A stretch of DNA of 64,000 nucleotides. Source: an uncultured Corynebacterium sp. (GTDB lineage: Bacteria > Actinomycetota > Actinomycetes > Mycobacteriales > Mycobacteriaceae). The notes under the pieces were generated by a model that was not told the origin of the DNA, did not search any database, and saw nothing but the letters and a program-made list of their open reading frames with translations. Position numbers and translations under genes: made by a program. The stretch is taken from NCBI RefSeq assembly GCF_946223165.1, contig NZ_CAMIBP010000007.1, positions 16,646-80,645 of the forward strand, written 5' to 3'. This document shows, one piece after another, positions 34,548 through 41,065 of this stretch. Position 1 is the stretch's first letter, and each line of letters starts with the position of its first letter.

Positions 34548-35192
34548 TTACATTACCTCCCGCAGTTGGGCCAGAAATGGATTGGTAGCCCTCTCCGCCC
34601 GCATGGTGGTCGTGGCACCGTGACCGGGTAGGAGGGATAGCGCATCATCCAACTCCCAGACGGGGCCGCGCAGCGAGGCGGACATCGCTGCAGGATCCGA
34701 CCCCATAAGATCGGTGCGCCCGATCGAGCCCTTAAAGAGCACGTCCCCGGTGAACGCACAGTCCTGGGCGATGATGAGCACGCAGCCCGGCGAGTGCCCC
34801 GGGGCATGACGCAGCCGGAAGTTCAGACCGATGATGTCGAGGGTGTCGCCGTCGAGATCGCGAAGGTCTGCGATGGGCACCATGTTTTCAGCGTCGAAGA
34901 GTGTGCGTGACTGCTCGGACATCCCCTGGGCTCTGTCGAGCATGACAGCGTCCGCGGAGTGGATATACACCGGGATACCGAACTCTTGCGCAAGGTCCCC
35001 CGCCTCACGCGTGTGATCCACATGGCCGTGGGTAAGCACGATGGCTTCAATAGTAAAGCCATGCTCCGCAGCCACATCCTTGACGCGAGCGGCGGCGTGC
35101 ATTCCAGGATCAACGACAAACGCCCGCCCTTCGTGCGCGACGATGTAGGTATTGGCCTGATAAGGGCCGGCAGCGAAACCATAGATGTCCAT
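34548..35192 (-). CDS. Metallo-beta-lactamase fold hydrolase (glyoxalase II-like)
   Basis: A 214-residue metallohydrolase with the metal motif THGHVDHT (HxHxDH at residues 55-60), GHSPGC and FTGDVLFKGSIGRTD, the pattern of hydroxyacylglutathione hydrolase-like enzymes. Corynebacteria use mycothiol, so a mycothiol thioester is a possible substrate; this is inference. ATG 35192 lies 7 nt after TAGGGT, suggesting a leaderless message. It is co-transcribed with hisS, a common corynebacterial arrangement. Confidence 0.88.
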   Translation of the reverse strand: MDIYGFAAGPYQANTYIVAHEGRAFVVDPGMHAAARVKDVAAEHGFTIEAIVLTHGHVDHTREAGDLAQEFGIPVYIHSADAVMLDRAQGMSEQSRTLFDAENMVPIADLRDLDGDTLDIIGLNFRLRHAPGHSPGCVLIIAQDCAFTGDVLFKGSIGRTDLMGSDPAAMSASLRGPVWELDDALSLLPGHGATTTMRAERATNPFLAQLREVM

Positions 35193-35199
35193 GGCGTCT

Positions 35200-35205
35200 A
35201 CCCTA
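35200..35205 (-). promoter_or_regulatory. -10 box of the hydrolase-hisS unit (leaderless start)
   Basis: TAGGGT on the minus strand ends 7 nt before the ATG at 35192, with no Shine-Dalgarno between. Confidence 0.5.
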
Positions 35206-35310
35206 CTCACGGACGAGAATGTGGAGCGTAGGCGCAACTAGCTCTGGGCGGGCTTCCTCGATGAGGGCATAGGCGCCGCCGTTGACGGCAGCGCCGCAGC
35301 AGACAGCTGT
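35203..35310 (-). pseudogene. Coding-like remnant directly after tpx
   Basis: From the codon after the tpx stop, the same frame runs 35 sense codons (TAVCCGAAVNGGAYALIEEA, then RPELVAPTLHILVRE) to a TAG at 35203. Third positions are C/G-biased like the neighbouring genes. There is no start codon. It may be the tail of a lost gene or, less likely, a readthrough extension of Tpx. The source family is not recognised. Confidence 0.4.
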
Positions 35311-35808
35311 TTAGTTCAGCGCATCAATAGCGGCGTCGTAATCCGGCTCATCGGTGATTTCCGGGACGAGCTCGGAGTACACAACCGTGTGATTAGCGTC
35401 GGTCACAATGACGCCGCGGGACAGCAGCCCCTCAAGCGGCGTGTCCGCCAGCGTGACGCCGTAGTCCTTGCCGAAGGAAGAACGGAAGGCGGAGCCGGTG
35501 ACCACGTTCTCAATACCTTCGGCGCCACAAAAGCGCGCCTGCGCGAACGGGAGGTCGTTCGAAATACACAGCACGACGGTGTCTTCAACGCCCGCGGCCT
35601 TTCCATTGAAAGCGCGCACCGAGGCGGCGCAGACAGCCGTATCGATGGACGGGAAGAAGGACAAAACCAGCTTCTTGCCCTCGAAGTCCTTGTCCGTCAG
35701 CGGGTTGAGCTTAGAGCCCACTAATTCGAATGGCGGAATGGTCTGCCCATGGGCCGGAAGCTCGCCGATGGTATGTGCAGGGGATTTCTGAAAAGTAACG
35801 TCAGCCAT
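35311..35808 (-). CDS. tpx: Thiol peroxidase (atypical 2-Cys peroxiredoxin)
   Basis: Reduces hydrogen peroxide and organic peroxides using thioredoxin. It has 165 residues. The peroxidatic Cys is C60 in FFPSIDTAVCAASVRAF and the resolving Cys is C94 in ARFCGAEG, the standard Tpx spacing; C81 is an extra cysteine. The usual PSIDTPVC motif has Ala in place of Pro. The ATG is 7 nt downstream of TACTCT with no ribosome binding site, so a leaderless transcript is likely. Confidence 0.96.
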   Translation of the reverse strand: MADVTFQKSPAHTIGELPAHGQTIPPFELVGSKLNPLTDKDFEGKKLVLSFFPSIDTAVCAASVRAFNGKAAGVEDTVVLCISNDLPFAQARFCGAEGIENVVTGSAFRSSFGKDYGVTLADTPLEGLLSRGVIVTDANHTVVYSELVPEITDEPDYDAAIDALN

Positions 35809-35815
35809 GCGACCA

Positions 35816-35821
35816 AGAGTA
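35816..35821 (-). promoter_or_regulatory. -10 box of tpx (leaderless start)
   Basis: TACTCT on the minus strand, 7 nt before the tpx ATG, no Shine-Dalgarno. Confidence 0.5.
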
Positions 35822-35906
35822 CGGAAACATCAGGTAGCGCCGCAACGAATTCAGGTGACGATTTTCATTCCGCAGCGCCAGTGCACGCCTGCGCGACCCC
35901 ACCGAC

Positions 35907-35912
35907 TACGAT
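35907..35912 (+). promoter_or_regulatory. Candidate -10 box of the cyclophilin gene
   Basis: TACGAT about 91 nt upstream of the GTG at 36003, in the 194-nt divergent gap after tpx. No clear -35. Confidence 0.3.
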
Positions 35913-36002
35913 GGATGCGACCTAGCAACCGCGCTGTGCGCTGCTCGGCCAACGCACCAGCACGCACGGCACGCTAAACGACGACAAGAAAGTTGAGAGT
36001 CG

Positions 36003-36854
36003 GTGTCCAACAATTCCGCTCGTGGCGCAGAAGCGCTGTCCCAGCTCGAACGCGAACTCAAGTCCCGCGACCGCAAGGAGAAGGCCCGCCCGCTTGGCGT
36101 CGTCGCCATGTCGCTCATCGCCATCCTCGCCATCGTGGGCGGCATCTGGTTCGCCGCCACCCGCAGCAACGACGAGGATCCGGTCGTGGCCGAGGAATCC
36201 TCCGCCGCCCCCACCACGGAGGCCGAGGCTGTCGCCCTGACCGGCAAGCGCGCCACTGCACTGGAGGACACGGTTACCTGCGACTACTCCTCCGACGGCC
36301 AGGACAACAACGGCGCCAAGGTTCCGAGCGGCGACAAGATTTCCGCCAAGGGCACTGTCGACGTCACCTTCAAGACTTCGCAGGGCGACATCGGAATGAC
36401 GCTCGATCGCTCCCTCGCACCGTGTACGGTCAACGCCATTACCGAACTGGCCAAGCAGGGCTACTACGACGGCTCCGTGTGCCACCGTATGACCTCCGGT
36501 GTTCTCAACGTCCTCCAGTGCGGCGACCCGTCCGGCACCGGCTCCGGCACCCCGGGCTTCCAGTTCGCCAACGAGTACCCCACCGATGAGGCCGACGGCG
36601 AGGGCTCCGCGCAGACTGTCGTCTACCCGAAGGGCTCCATCGCCATGGCTAACGCCGGCGTGGACACGAACGGTTCCCAGTTCTTCATCAACTATGACGA
36701 CTCGGAGTTGGCCCCCGACTACACCTACTTCGGCAACCTCACCGACAAGGGCCAAGCCACTCTCGACAAGATTGCCGAGAAGGGCGTGGAAGGCGGTTCG
36801 GCCGACGGCGCCCCCGCCGAGGAAGTCAAGATCGAGTCCGTTTCCGTCGCCTAA
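36003..36854 (+). CDS. Membrane-anchored cyclophilin-type peptidyl-prolyl isomerase
   Basis: It has 283 residues with a GTG start at 36003 (AAAGTTGAGAG upstream). A cytosolic Lys/Arg-rich head is followed by a transmembrane helix (residues 31-52) and an extracytoplasmic cyclophilin domain. The domain has CHRMTSG (usual FHR), LQCGDPSGTGSGTPGFQFANE (usual QGGDPTGTG), GSIAMANAG and NGSQFFINYDD. Four cysteines (TCDYS, APCTV, VCHRM, LQCGD) face the outside and could form disulphides. It would help fold secreted proteins. The catalytic Arg and QFF residues are kept. Confidence 0.93.
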   Translation: MSNNSARGAEALSQLERELKSRDRKEKARPLGVVAMSLIAILAIVGGIWFAATRSNDEDPVVAEESSAAPTTEAEAVALTGKRATALEDTVTCDYSSDGQDNNGAKVPSGDKISAKGTVDVTFKTSQGDIGMTLDRSLAPCTVNAITELAKQGYYDGSVCHRMTSGVLNVLQCGDPSGTGSGTPGFQFANEYPTDEADGEGSAQTVVYPKGSIAMANAGVDTNGSQFFINYDDSELAPDYTYFGNLTDKGQATLDKIAEKGVEGGSADGAPAEEVKIESVSVA

Positions 36855-36935
36855 TCCGAGGCGTTGACACGGAAATCCCAAAAAGTTTTCCGTAAAAACG
36901 ACTGGCAACGTGCCGCAATTTCAAATGTCTATATT

Positions 36936-36976
36936 GGCCCGCTTCTTTGGATTTTCTAAGGTAGCGGGCCCTTTTC
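36936..36976 (+). terminator. Terminator after the cyclophilin gene
   Basis: GGCCCGCT (36936-36943) pairs with AGCGGGCC (36963-36970), followed by CTTTTCGGG. Upstream, ACGGAAA/TTTCCGT forms another small hairpin near 36870-36894. The 277-nt gap otherwise holds the promoter at 37057-37085. Confidence 0.65.
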
Positions 36977-37056
36977 GGGTCAGTCCTCACCATTTACGCA
37001 GTTCGCATGATTTCCACAGGCCCCTGACAGGCTGAGCTTCCCCCCTACCGATTCCC

Positions 37057-37085
37057 TTGCAATTGAATAACGGTGCAGTTACTAT
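37057..37085 (+). promoter_or_regulatory. Promoter of the small secreted protein pair
   Basis: TTGCAA (37057-37062) and TACTAT (37080-37085) with a 17-nt spacer. The start codon is 46 nt further on, preceded by CTAAGGA. It is the best-formed sigma-A-type promoter in the window, suggesting strong expression. Confidence 0.7.
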
Positions 37086-37131
37086 CGTTGGAGTCTAAAC
37101 ACCACGACTTCAAACTCTAAGGATCTACAAC

Positions 37132-37482
37132 ATGAAGTTCTTCTCTCGTAAGGCTCTGGTTGCCTCCGCTACCGCCGTGGCCGTCGCTTTCGGTGGCGCC
37201 TCCGTTGCTTCCGCTCAGACCCCGGTTGCGTCCCCGTCCGCTTCTGCTCCGACCACCAGCACCGAGGTTTCCCCGACCACCGTTTCCAACGCCACGACCA
37301 CCGAGAAGACTACGGAGCGAGTCACCGTCACCGTTTCGACCAAGCCGTCCGAAGAGGGCTCCTCCATCTCCGACATGGAGCCGAAGGAGATCCGCGACTG
37401 GATCGCCGTCTTCACCGCCGTCATCGGCGCTCTGGGCACCCTGCTTGCCTTCCTGAGCAAGTACTTCGACATGCCGTTCTAA
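37132..37482 (+). CDS. Small secreted protein with C-terminal amphipathic helix (member 1)
   Basis: It has 116 residues. A Sec signal peptide (residues 1-28, cleavage predicted at SVASA|Q) leaves a mature protein of about 88 residues. The N-terminal half is a Ser/Thr/Pro/Val low-complexity linker. The C-terminal part, EIRDWIAVFTAVIGALGTLLAFLSKYF, is a hydrophobic/amphipathic helix closely matching the end of the next gene's product. It has no cysteines and no LPXTG. Such small alpha-helical secreted proteins recall mycomembrane proteins of corynebacteria, but it is not a PorA, PorH, PorB or PorC sequence I recognise. The name and function are open. Confidence 0.85.
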   Translation: MKFFSRKALVASATAVAVAFGGASVASAQTPVASPSASAPTTSTEVSPTTVSNATTTEKTTERVTVTVSTKPSEEGSSISDMEPKEIRDWIAVFTAVIGALGTLLAFLSKYFDMPF

Positions 37483-37504
37483 GTCTGCGGTACCCCCAGA
37501 CGCG

Positions 37505-37549
37505 ACCGCTCTTTCGCTTTCACGCCAAAGAGCGGTTTCATTCTTTCAC
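37505..37549 (+). terminator. Terminator/attenuator between the two small secreted proteins
   Basis: ACCGCTCTTT (37505-37514) pairs with AAAGAGCGGT (37527-37536), followed by TTCATTCTTTC. It lies between two tandem genes, so part of the transcripts may stop here and give more of member 1 than member 2. Confidence 0.7.
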
Positions 37550-37569
37550 CACAAGTTAAAGGAAACATC

Positions 37570-37809
37570 ATGAAGCTTTCCAAGGCTCTTATCGCAGGCG
37601 CCACCGCCGTGGCTCTTTCTTTCGCCGGCACCAGCGTTGCCTCCGCGCAGGAGACCGCTGACTCCTCCAGCATCAGCGACATTGCGTATTACCTCGGTTC
37701 CTCTGACGACTCCGGCGAGGTCTCCCCGTCCAACATCCGTGAGTGGATCTCCACCTTCACGTCTGTCATCAACGCTATGGACGCCCTACTGTCCTTCTCT
37801 AAGCGCTAA
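37570..37809 (+). CDS. Small secreted protein with C-terminal amphipathic helix (member 2)
   Basis: It has 79 residues, with a signal peptide of 26 (SVASA|Q) and a mature protein of about 53. It shares SSISD near the centre and the helix NIREWISTFTSVINAMDALLSFSK with member 1 (pattern IR-x-WI-xx-FT-x-V-I-x-A, then LL-x-F, then SK). It lacks the Thr/Pro-rich linker. AAAGGAAACATC precedes the ATG. It is followed by a strong terminator and clearly arose by duplication with member 1. Confidence 0.85.
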   Translation: MKLSKALIAGATAVALSFAGTSVASAQETADSSSISDIAYYLGSSDDSGEVSPSNIREWISTFTSVINAMDALLSFSKR

Positions 37810-37874
37810 GGTTTCTCACCCGTCGGCTCGCCAGCGCGTCCCTCGACGCCGCGAGCCCTCGAGGTGGCTTCCAT

Positions 37875-37911
37875 AGGAAGAGCGGCACCGCCCCCCGGTG
37901 CCGCTCTTCCT
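37875..37911. terminator. Strong terminator in the convergent gap
   Basis: AGGAAGAGCGGCACCG pairs perfectly with CGGTGCCGCTCTTCCT around a 5-nt C-rich loop. It lies between member 2 (plus) and the DUF421 gene (minus) and could serve both. Confidence 0.85.
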
Positions 37912-37921
37912 AGTGCGCCGG

Positions 37922-38509
37922 TCAGTCCCCCGCGCCCTGTTGCGGACGCAGCGCCTCGAAATCATCTACCCCAAGAACTCCCTGTAGGATGCCAGGGTCT
38001 AGCGGCTGGCCCGCCTTGATGATGGAAATCTGGCCGGTCGGCTCGAGAATCATCACTTGGACATCAGCGCGACGCCCCAGCCCCGCCTTGCGGATAGCTG
38101 ATGCGATGTCAGACTCGCTCACGTGGGCGAACCGCATATTATCTTCATGCACGACCCCGGCGAACATCAGCAATATAGGACGCCTGTCGATGTAACGCGA
38201 CCATCCGACGTAGCGGCGAATGGTACCGAACGCGGCCTCGAGGACCATCAATGTCGTGAGCCCTACGACGCCGGAGGCCAGGGTGGGCGGATTTCCCACA
38301 ATGACACGGCCGGACACCGCGCCAAACATGATGATGATGACCGCGTCGGAAGCAGTCATCGAGGTAAGCACGCGAGACCCAAAGATTTTCACCAGCACCA
38401 TGAAGGCGAGATAAATTCCCACTGTAGCGGTGACGACGATGGCGATTCGGTGGGGTTCTATCCCCAATTGATACACGGCCTCTCGGCTCAAAACGTCTAG
38501 CCATTCCAC
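37922..38509 (-). CDS. DUF421 (YetF-type) membrane protein
   Basis: It has 195 residues. Three N-terminal transmembrane helices (VVTATVGIYLAFMVLVKIFG, then ASDAVIIIMFGAVSGRVIVG, then SGVVGLTTLMVLEAAF) precede a soluble YetF C-terminal domain with DRRPILLMFAGVVHEDNMR and QVMILEPTGQISIIK. Function is unknown; Bacillus homologues are linked to the spore and cell envelope. The start is GTG 38509, only 7 nt after TAGTCT, suggesting a leaderless message. It is downstream of the nucleotidase gene on the same strand but lies beyond its own terminator. Confidence 0.88.
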   Translation of the reverse strand: MEWLDVLSREAVYQLGIEPHRIAIVVTATVGIYLAFMVLVKIFGSRVLTSMTASDAVIIIMFGAVSGRVIVGNPPTLASGVVGLTTLMVLEAAFGTIRRYVGWSRYIDRRPILLMFAGVVHEDNMRFAHVSESDIASAIRKAGLGRRADVQVMILEPTGQISIIKAGQPLDPGILQGVLGVDDFEALRPQQGAGD

Positions 38510-38516
38510 GGGTACC

Positions 38517-38522
38517 AGACTA
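38517..38522 (-). promoter_or_regulatory. -10 box of the DUF421 gene (leaderless start)
   Basis: TAGTCT on the minus strand ends 7 nt before the GTG at 38509, with no Shine-Dalgarno. Confidence 0.45.
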
Positions 38523-38553
38523 CAACGTCGTATTCATGGGCCTTGGGAAACCA

Positions 38554-38587
38554 GTTGTGCCCATCCCTTGGAAGAGATGGGCACAAC
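38554..38587 (-). terminator. Terminator after the 5'-nucleotidase gene
   Basis: A perfect 12-bp stem, GTTGTGCCCATC/GATGGGCACAAC, with a 10-nt loop. It is followed on the minus strand by TGGTTTCCC; the U-tract is poor. Confidence 0.6.
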
Positions 38588-38649
38588 GTCAGAGAATCTC
38601 CACGCCGCTAATACGTCGCATGGAGCTCATGCACGGCATTCAGCGCCCA

Positions 38650-40860
38650 CTAGATGTGGAGCTGGGCGCGCAGGTCCGCGATGATCTTAGCGATCGGGGC
38701 TGGGAGCAGCTGAGCTGCGGTGCCCAGGAACGCGGCCAAGCCAGCACCAATCGCGATGAGAGCCACGGCCAGGCCACCGGTGATCCAGCCAGCAGCGGAA
38801 GAACCCTGAGACGAGCCAGAGGACGTCACGGAGCTGGGTTCAACATCTTCTTCCGGCTTCTTGTCATCATCACCGTTGTCGGTGCACTGCTGTGAAGCCT
38901 CAGCGGTGACGGTCTTGACTACGGTTGCAGATTCCTCCTCGCTCTTGTCGTCCTTCTTCTCATCGGGCTTTTCCGGAGCGGTCTGCTCACCAGCCGGCTT
39001 GAGGTTAGCCAGGTTAAGGGTCGCCTCGGTGCCTGCGTCGGTGGTGATAACAAGGTTTTCCTTGCCCGTGAAGCCCTCCGGCAGGGTGAACTTCACCGTA
39101 GCGCGGCCGCGCTCACCGTACTGATCATCACCCTCCTGCTTAGCGTTATCGATGTCAACGGTCTGCTTATCCTCGCCCAGCGCGACGGTCACCGTCTTCG
39201 CCATCGGCTCGCCCTCAGTGGTGTAGTTGAGGGAGGACAGGTCCACGGTGATCTCCTTGCCCGCGGCAAGCTCGCCGTTCACCGAGACGCCGATCTGACC
39301 CTGGCCGGTGCGGACCTTAGCCTCACCGGAAGCCAGGTAGTCAATCATGGCCTGGGTGTCCATGTATCCCACGTCGGAGACGTTCTTGATAGCGCCCTCG
39401 GCAAAGAAGCCATCGCCGGCGCCGATGAGGAAGGTCGACAGAGCGATGGTGTACTCCTTCGCTGGGTCGATCACTTCACCGTTAACGGTGACCTGCTGCA
39501 CGCGGGCGCCCTGGGCGCCGTTCTGGTTGTACACCACCTGGACGTTGTTGGACACGCCCATGGCCAGGCGCGGACGAGAGTTGCCCGGCTGCCACTGGTT
39601 CTCCAGGGCAGTGATGAAGTCGGCGCCCGTGATGGTGCCGTAGGCCACGGAGTTACCGAAAGGCTGGACGGTAAAGATGTTCTCGTAGGAGATGTCGCCG
39701 GCCGGCAGGTCGGCGCGCACGCCACCGGCGTTCATGACGGCGATGTCGATGGTCTTGCCGGTGGTCTTGGCCATGGCGTAGCGCTGGCCGTCAGCGATGA
39801 AGTTGTTCAGGGTGGACTCGACCCCGCGGTTCGATCCGGAATCCTTGCCTTCGTCGGAGCCGCGGTACAGGGCCTGGTCGAGCTTGCCGACGACTGCCTT
39901 GCCGAGCTCCTCGGCCTTAGCCTCAGCGTCGGAAACAATCTTGGCCACGGCCTCATCGTCGGTGAGCGCAGCGGCATCGGTCGCATCGTACTGGGTAAGA
40001 ACGATCTTGCTGACCTTTCCGGTGGTCTTGTCGAAGGTGATGTCGGCGTCGTTAAGCAGCTTGCCGTACTCGTAGCCTTGTGCCCAGACGAGCGGGACAC
40101 CGCAGTCGCGCTCGGTCTTGCCGATGGACTGAACGTGGGTATCGCCGCCGAAGAGGACGTCAACGTCGTCGCCGAACTTGGAGGCGTACTTCTCAGCATC
40201 CTCGTGGAACAGTGCGACGACGACCTGCGCCTCGCCGGACTCCTTGAGGCGCTTGGCCTCGGTGTTGGTGGCCTCGACCGGGTCGGTGAAGGTCACGCCT
40301 GGGATGAGGGACGGGGCAACCTTGGCCTCGGTGTTCTTGGTGACGGAGCCGACGAAGCCGACCTTGACGCCGTTGATCTCCTTGACTACGGACGCCTTGA
40401 GCAGCGGCTTGCCGTCCTTGAGGACGTTAGCGCCCAGGATCGGGAACTCGGAGCTTTCGGTGATGCGGCCGGTGAGGTCCTCGGTGCCCTTGTCGAACTC
40501 GTGGTTACCGGTAGCGGAGGCAACGACGCCCATGGCGTTGAGCGCGTCCATGGTGTACTCGTCCTGAGAGATGGCGGAGACGTAGGCGGAGCCACCGACG
40601 TTGTCACCGGAGGTAGTCAGAGCGTAGTCCTGATCCTTGTTGACCGCCTTCACTAGGGCCTGGAGGCGGGCGGCGCCCATCTCGTTGCCAGCCTCGGCCG
40701 GATCCTTGATGCCATTGGAAATGTGGCCGTGAAGATCGGTGAAGTTGGTGACGGAGAAGGTGACGGCGGAATCCTGGGCAAAGGCCGGGACTGCGGTCAG
40801 GGCGGTGGTCATGGACGTCGCCACGGTGGCGGCGAGGATGTATCCAAGGCGCTTGTTCAC
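38650..40860 (-). CDS. Secreted 5'-nucleotidase / UDP-sugar hydrolase (UshA type)
   Basis: It has 736 residues. A signal peptide (1-29, cut at VPAFA|Q) is followed by a calcineurin-like metallophosphatase domain (NFTDLHGHISN, TSGDNVGG, TGNHEFDKG, VVALFHEDAEKY, LFGGDTH) and a 5'-nucleotidase C-terminal domain (AVMNAGGVRADLPAGDISY). Then come an Asp/Lys/Glu-rich linker and a C-terminal transmembrane helix (AAGWITGGLAVALIAIGAGLAAF). It would release phosphate and nucleosides outside the membrane. There is no LPXTG, so anchoring is by the helix. In C. glutamicum such enzymes respond to phosphate starvation; no PHO box was identified here. Confidence 0.93.
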   Translation of the reverse strand: MNKRLGYILAATVATSMTTALTAVPAFAQDSAVTFSVTNFTDLHGHISNGIKDPAEAGNEMGAARLQALVKAVNKDQDYALTTSGDNVGGSAYVSAISQDEYTMDALNAMGVVASATGNHEFDKGTEDLTGRITESSEFPILGANVLKDGKPLLKASVVKEINGVKVGFVGSVTKNTEAKVAPSLIPGVTFTDPVEATNTEAKRLKESGEAQVVVALFHEDAEKYASKFGDDVDVLFGGDTHVQSIGKTERDCGVPLVWAQGYEYGKLLNDADITFDKTTGKVSKIVLTQYDATDAAALTDDEAVAKIVSDAEAKAEELGKAVVGKLDQALYRGSDEGKDSGSNRGVESTLNNFIADGQRYAMAKTTGKTIDIAVMNAGGVRADLPAGDISYENIFTVQPFGNSVAYGTITGADFITALENQWQPGNSRPRLAMGVSNNVQVVYNQNGAQGARVQQVTVNGEVIDPAKEYTIALSTFLIGAGDGFFAEGAIKNVSDVGYMDTQAMIDYLASGEAKVRTGQGQIGVSVNGELAAGKEITVDLSSLNYTTEGEPMAKTVTVALGEDKQTVDIDNAKQEGDDQYGERGRATVKFTLPEGFTGKENLVITTDAGTEATLNLANLKPAGEQTAPEKPDEKKDDKSEEESATVVKTVTAEASQQCTDNGDDDKKPEEDVEPSSVTSSGSSQGSSAAGWITGGLAVALIAIGAGLAAFLGTAAQLLPAPIAKIIADLRAQLHI

Positions 40861-40934
40861 GAGTTACTCCCGAGAGGTTGAGTCGACGCCGCCGCCACTT
40901 CGTCTGAAGCGACAGCAATTCATCGAGAATGAGA

Positions 40935-40972
40935 AAAAGAGGCGCAAACCCCCTCGCTAACAAGGAGGTTTA
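40935..40972 (-). terminator. Terminator after rel
   Basis: On the minus strand, AAACCTCCT pairs with AGGGGGTTT (one mismatch, loop TGTTAGCG) and is followed by GCGCCTCTTTTTCTC. It is located in the 205-nt gap between rel and the nucleotidase gene. TTATAA at about 40982-40987 (minus) may be a -10 box for the nucleotidase, which would place the hairpin in its leader. Confidence 0.6.
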
Positions 40973-41065
40973 TCGCCCCTTTATAACTCGCAGATAAGGC
41001 GCACGCAGCGCGAACACTAAGAGTTCATGTCTAGGCCACATTGTCGTAACCTCACGGAACGCAAC

